A stretch of 64,000 nucleotides of DNA from Schistosoma mansoni. Taxonomy: Eukaryota; Platyhelminthes; Trematoda; Strigeidida; Schistosomatidae. The notes under the pieces are model-generated. The model did no database searches. It was not told where the DNA came from and saw only the letters and a list, made by a program, of their open reading frames with translations. Both the position numbers and the translations under genes were made by a program. The stretch spans positions 26,417,951 to 26,481,950 of the forward strand of contig NC_031502.1 in assembly GCF_000237925.1 (NCBI RefSeq), read 5' to 3'. Of this stretch, positions 60,362 through 64,000 are shown one piece after another (within the stretch, counting starts at the first letter, position 1; each line of letters starts with the position of its first letter).

Positions 60362-63300
60362 ATTTTATCAAATAATTGTATTTATTAATCGATAGCTTTC
60401 TTTTGCTTTATTTCATCTCTAACAGTGAGGTAATTGTGTAAACATGTGTAGACACAAAATCATAAGTTCTTACACTGACTGGATAAAAAGTTGATTAATT
60501 TCCTGTCCATTTTCTTTATCAATATAAAAATAATATAAAGATTATAAAAGTCGTAGTAAGGAAAACCTAATTTCCTTTCTTGATTTGAAAAATATCTTTG
60601 AGATGCGTATAATATATATAGGTGATTTTTTTAAAAGCTAGAAAACAGATGTTACTATCATTACTTGCTATTTTCCCCTTCTATTATTTAACTGTGGAAT
60701 TCAGTAACATGCACAGACATGTCCTATATAGTTCTAGCTTTGCGAATTTAAGACAAACCAGAAATATTTTTTAAAATGAATCTTTAGGGGTTATCCAATT
60801 TTATTTATTCGGCATATAGAACAAATGTTAACCAATAATTCGAAGAGAAATACTTCATGTTACTTAGTTCTAGTAAGCTTAAACATGTTGCTCACATGGT
60901 GAAACTATCTCCTGTATTTATTTTTATAGTAATAAGCTCCTGGTTTTTACGATGAATTTCCTGCCTATGTATCTAAATAAATGCTCAAGTTTTTAGAGCC
61001 AATGTAATTCAGTCAATTGATGGACTTGCTAAGTGCACAAACTATGGACTTTATTAAAATAGTGCGGTATAACTAGCAGTAGACGGTTAAGATCTTTCAA
61101 CAACTGTTGGTGAATCACTACTTTAGGATTGTTTAAGCTTGTTGACGAAACCAATATCTAAGAAATTCATAGTTACTCTTGGCAAACATAATCTTGAACG
61201 TCACAGTTCTTCTGACCCTCCTTCCAAATTCCTTTCAAACTAAGTTTAGCCCACAAATTAGCTATCACTATCGATTTCATTCCTTGGAAGCCTGATAGTC
61301 TTAGTGCTTCTATGACAGCAGAAAAATTGTTATTTCTCAATGTCAACAAGAATGTTACACAAAGTAAATCATGTTTTCTACTTTTATTTATCTATTACTT
61401 TTTTAATAAAGTACATAACTTTAAGCATTTACGTCCTCTTGACAACTTGTGTAATGAATATATGTCGTAATATGATGTGTTAGTCTTTGATATTTACAGA
61501 TCGCCTAGTTTTACTGAGGAAAATGATAAAAATTAAGACAAAAGGCATTGTATCACTTGAATTAAACTATAACTAGGGGTTATTAAAACTACTAAAAAAA
61601 TTTAAAAATGATCCAGTTTAAACCACTCATCAAACATAGTGGAGGTATGAATAAATCCGAAGTTGTACGTTTCAAAATATAAAACTACTTAGTGTCCACA
61701 CTCTAACTTATATTTAATGGTTCCAGGAGTTATTTTTTCATACATTAGATTTGATGTCATGTTGTGTTACCTATTAAATGTCAATATGTATGTACCGTAC
61801 GTTCTTTTTCCATTCAGAATATTTTTGACTTGTATTCATCTAAATATTCTGATTTTTAAGGCATTACTGAAATGCCATATGAAAATTATTTGGGTTTGAA
61901 GTCTCAAAAAAGTGAAATCCTTGTCTTTATTTGGTGAATGTTGCATTGTTCTTGGACTCAGTGAAGTATATAAAAATCGTACCTTATATGAATGAGTACA
62001 TAATGATAATTAATTCAAGAATAAAACATAAGCTCGGTCATTATTTTTCGTTCATGCGTTATTCGTTATCTGAAAATGTACGCTTTGTAATATTTGTCAT
62101 TATTACTTTTCACTTCACCAGTAGTTCAAAACTAACTCAAATTTCAACAAAAATTTACCGTGTTTGAAAAAATGTGAAAATTTATGCAAGATGATAAATT
62201 TTCTTATCCAGACACTTTTCTCAAAACTATTTTTTTTAATGTTTGGATCATAAGCCTCCACATGTGAACATTTACGCAAATAAGTATTTGAGTACATATG
62301 CATAAGTAATACATCATATTTCATATTTTGTTCACCTCTTATTTTGTCCATTCATCTCTGTGTCATTTTTCTGCTAAATATTTACATAAACATATTAGTT
62401 TTGAATCCAAATATGGATAGGAAATGATAAATAAATCTAATAAGCAAGCCTATACAAGAAATTGAGTCATAATTATAATTTATGTTTCATATGTGAAGTA
62501 AATATAAATAAATTCACGTTCTTCATTTATGCATACATCTAAAATTTATGTAAACTCGAGTAGTTCTGTGTTGTTTCAAATATGTAGTGTTTATTTTTCC
62601 AATACTTCATTGCATATAGTTTTTTTAAAAGTAGACGAAGCGATGAAGAATTAACAAAATTGATATGAAAAAAAAACCCAGTTAAACTTGCATAGATGCA
62701 TTAACCAGCTGGTTAACAGATGTCTTTTTTTAAAAAAATATTATCCCCTTCTCTTGCTGTATATTTATCTCTTTTTTACACTTTAATATATGCTTATAAA
62801 TATAGGGTGGTGTCAGCGGTGTGTTTAGTAAATGTATAACTACCAGAAACTTGTTGAGTTACACCGAAAAAATTCAAAATATCTTTCTTTAGGACATAGC
62901 AAGTGAGGTGATATGTAGATGCATATTTGGATCACGAACAATTATGTCACGTAGTACGTTTATCATCAATATTTTAGTTCAAGTAATTTCTTGTCGTCAA
63001 CAAGTAAATATAGGTTCCAACTTTTTGATTGTTTATTTTAAAAGTCTTTCTATACAAATTTTTATTAACTAGTGGTTATTTTGTGTAAAGAATTTATTTT
63101 TTATGTTATTAATTTCCTAGAATTTAGATTTATGTGTGCTGTTGTATATTTTTAAATGACATGATCATTGATATTATGGTTTAAAGAGATGTGGTTTAAT
63201 TAACTTCATTTATGAACAATTTGGATTGAATCCAGTCAATATGTGGTTAGTTTCACACTTTGAAACCAATCCCTGATGATTATATCATCATCGTCAGCAA

Positions 63301-63420
63301 TTAGACTTAACTAAAAACTTTATATTTCTACATATGTTTATATCACAGAATGCTTTTTAAATTTAGTGGTAATAAAAGAGTGTTTTTCTCAGTGTGAATA
63401 TATTTAAGACGCTTCCGTCT

Positions 63421-63442
63421 TTATATATATATATATATATAA
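63421..63442. repeat. (TA)n microsatellite
   Basis: About 11 TA units. Confidence 0.9.
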
Positions 63443-64000
63443 TTGTGCTGTAATGAACCAATCAAAGGTCTTCTCTACCTACAGACGATGAATTTTTTTG
63501 GAAGGACTTCATTCGTTTTTCTATAGTTCTAAACCTCAATTAAGTGTAGTGAAAACTGATAAACAATTAAAATCCTCAACTGATTTCGTTAATTATTTTA
63601 ATCAAATTGTGACAAAACAAGGCTTGGTAATTTCAAATGTTCTCTGTGTTAAATTATTCGATATTATTTTGTAGAACAACTTGTAAACTATGAAGTTCAG
63701 TAGGAATCTCGAAAATTCTTTTTATGCTCAACAAAAGCTCTCAGTGATTTTTCGATTGATATTATTAAATGGTTTGCTTTGAATCGTAAATCACTTCGAT
63801 ATACTTATTTTTAAAATTCCATAATATAAACTTTCAGTACTAATTGTAGCATAAATGATTTGAAAACTATAACTCTGAAACTTCCAGCAGCCACGAAGAA
63901 GTAAATCCAAAATGAAAACTTTTGATTTTATTTATTTTTAATCTTATTTAGGTAACTTCGAAATGTAAGGCAGAATTTTTCCTTATCGATGAGATTATGT

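Larger units (their letters stand above)
59894..64000. other. AT-rich region, no supported gene
   Basis: TA tracts at 60329-60361 and 63421-63442. Two acceptor-like sites followed by short open frames (62893 and 63952) are not convincing STPG2 exons. Nothing else recognised. Confidence 0.4.

Noticed and set aside
62881-63000. Possible STPG2 exon after ctttcttttag at 62892, open to a gtaaat donor
   Set aside because: The translation (DIASEVICRCIF...) has no PG-rich repeat and no STPG-like context; such open stretches occur by chance in AT-rich DNA.
63952-64000. Possible exon start at the right edge after tcttatttag
   Set aside because: Good acceptor and open frame, but only 49 bases and no STPG motif. 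Cannot be judged without downstream sequence.
1-64000. CRISPR arrays, operons, ribosome binding sites or phage-like genes
   Set aside because: No spaced direct repeats or compact coding; spliced genes and LINE/SINE content mark this as animal DNA.

Overview
The window looks like a scaffold from a blood fluke, genus Schistosoma (species not resolvable by eye). The evidence is AT-rich eukaryotic DNA, split genes with tiny 5' introns (31-39 bp) beside introns of many kilobases, SR2/RTE-type and CR1/Jockey-type LINE debris, a Ty3/Gypsy remnant, and tRNA-derived SINE/satellite units carrying hammerhead ribozymes (the Sm-alpha type).

Layout. 1-10368: two inverted near-identical RTE arms (799-3220 and 7462-9884) around a 4.2 kb spacer, with hammerhead SINE units at the outer ends and two 200-N gaps. 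The spacer holds the first three exons (5188-5802, +) of an ABHD4/5-type alpha/beta hydrolase whose remaining exons I cannot find. 12482-13366 (-): a complete three-exon bZIP gene encoding 222 residues. It looks like ATF4, and its leader has a 2-codon uORF followed by a 47-codon uORF that overlaps the main start out of frame. 13540-16950 (-): decayed LINE. 16950-22340: nothing recognised with confidence. 22340-25110 (+): LINE, then Gypsy pol. 27060-30230 (+): a second decayed LINE. 30319-57874 and probably beyond (+): eight joinable exons of an STPG2 (sperm-tail PG-rich repeat) homologue, 501 residues so far, introns up to 12.6 kb and one GC-AG intron. The introns contain (TA)n tracts, RTE fragments and hammerhead units. 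57875-64000: one hammerhead SINE copy, TA tracts and no convincing further exon.

The three host genes are not evidently linked in function: a lipid hydrolase, a stress-response transcription factor and an axoneme-associated protein. Two observations matter most. One is the ATF4-style two-uORF leader, which suggests that integrated-stress-response control of delayed reinitiation is conserved in a flatworm. The other is the set of nine hammerhead-bearing repeats: those in the sense orientation of STPG2 all have damaged catalytic cores, while the two better-preserved cores in that gene region lie antisense. The inverted arms flanked by fixed-size gaps may be a real palindrome or an assembly artefact.
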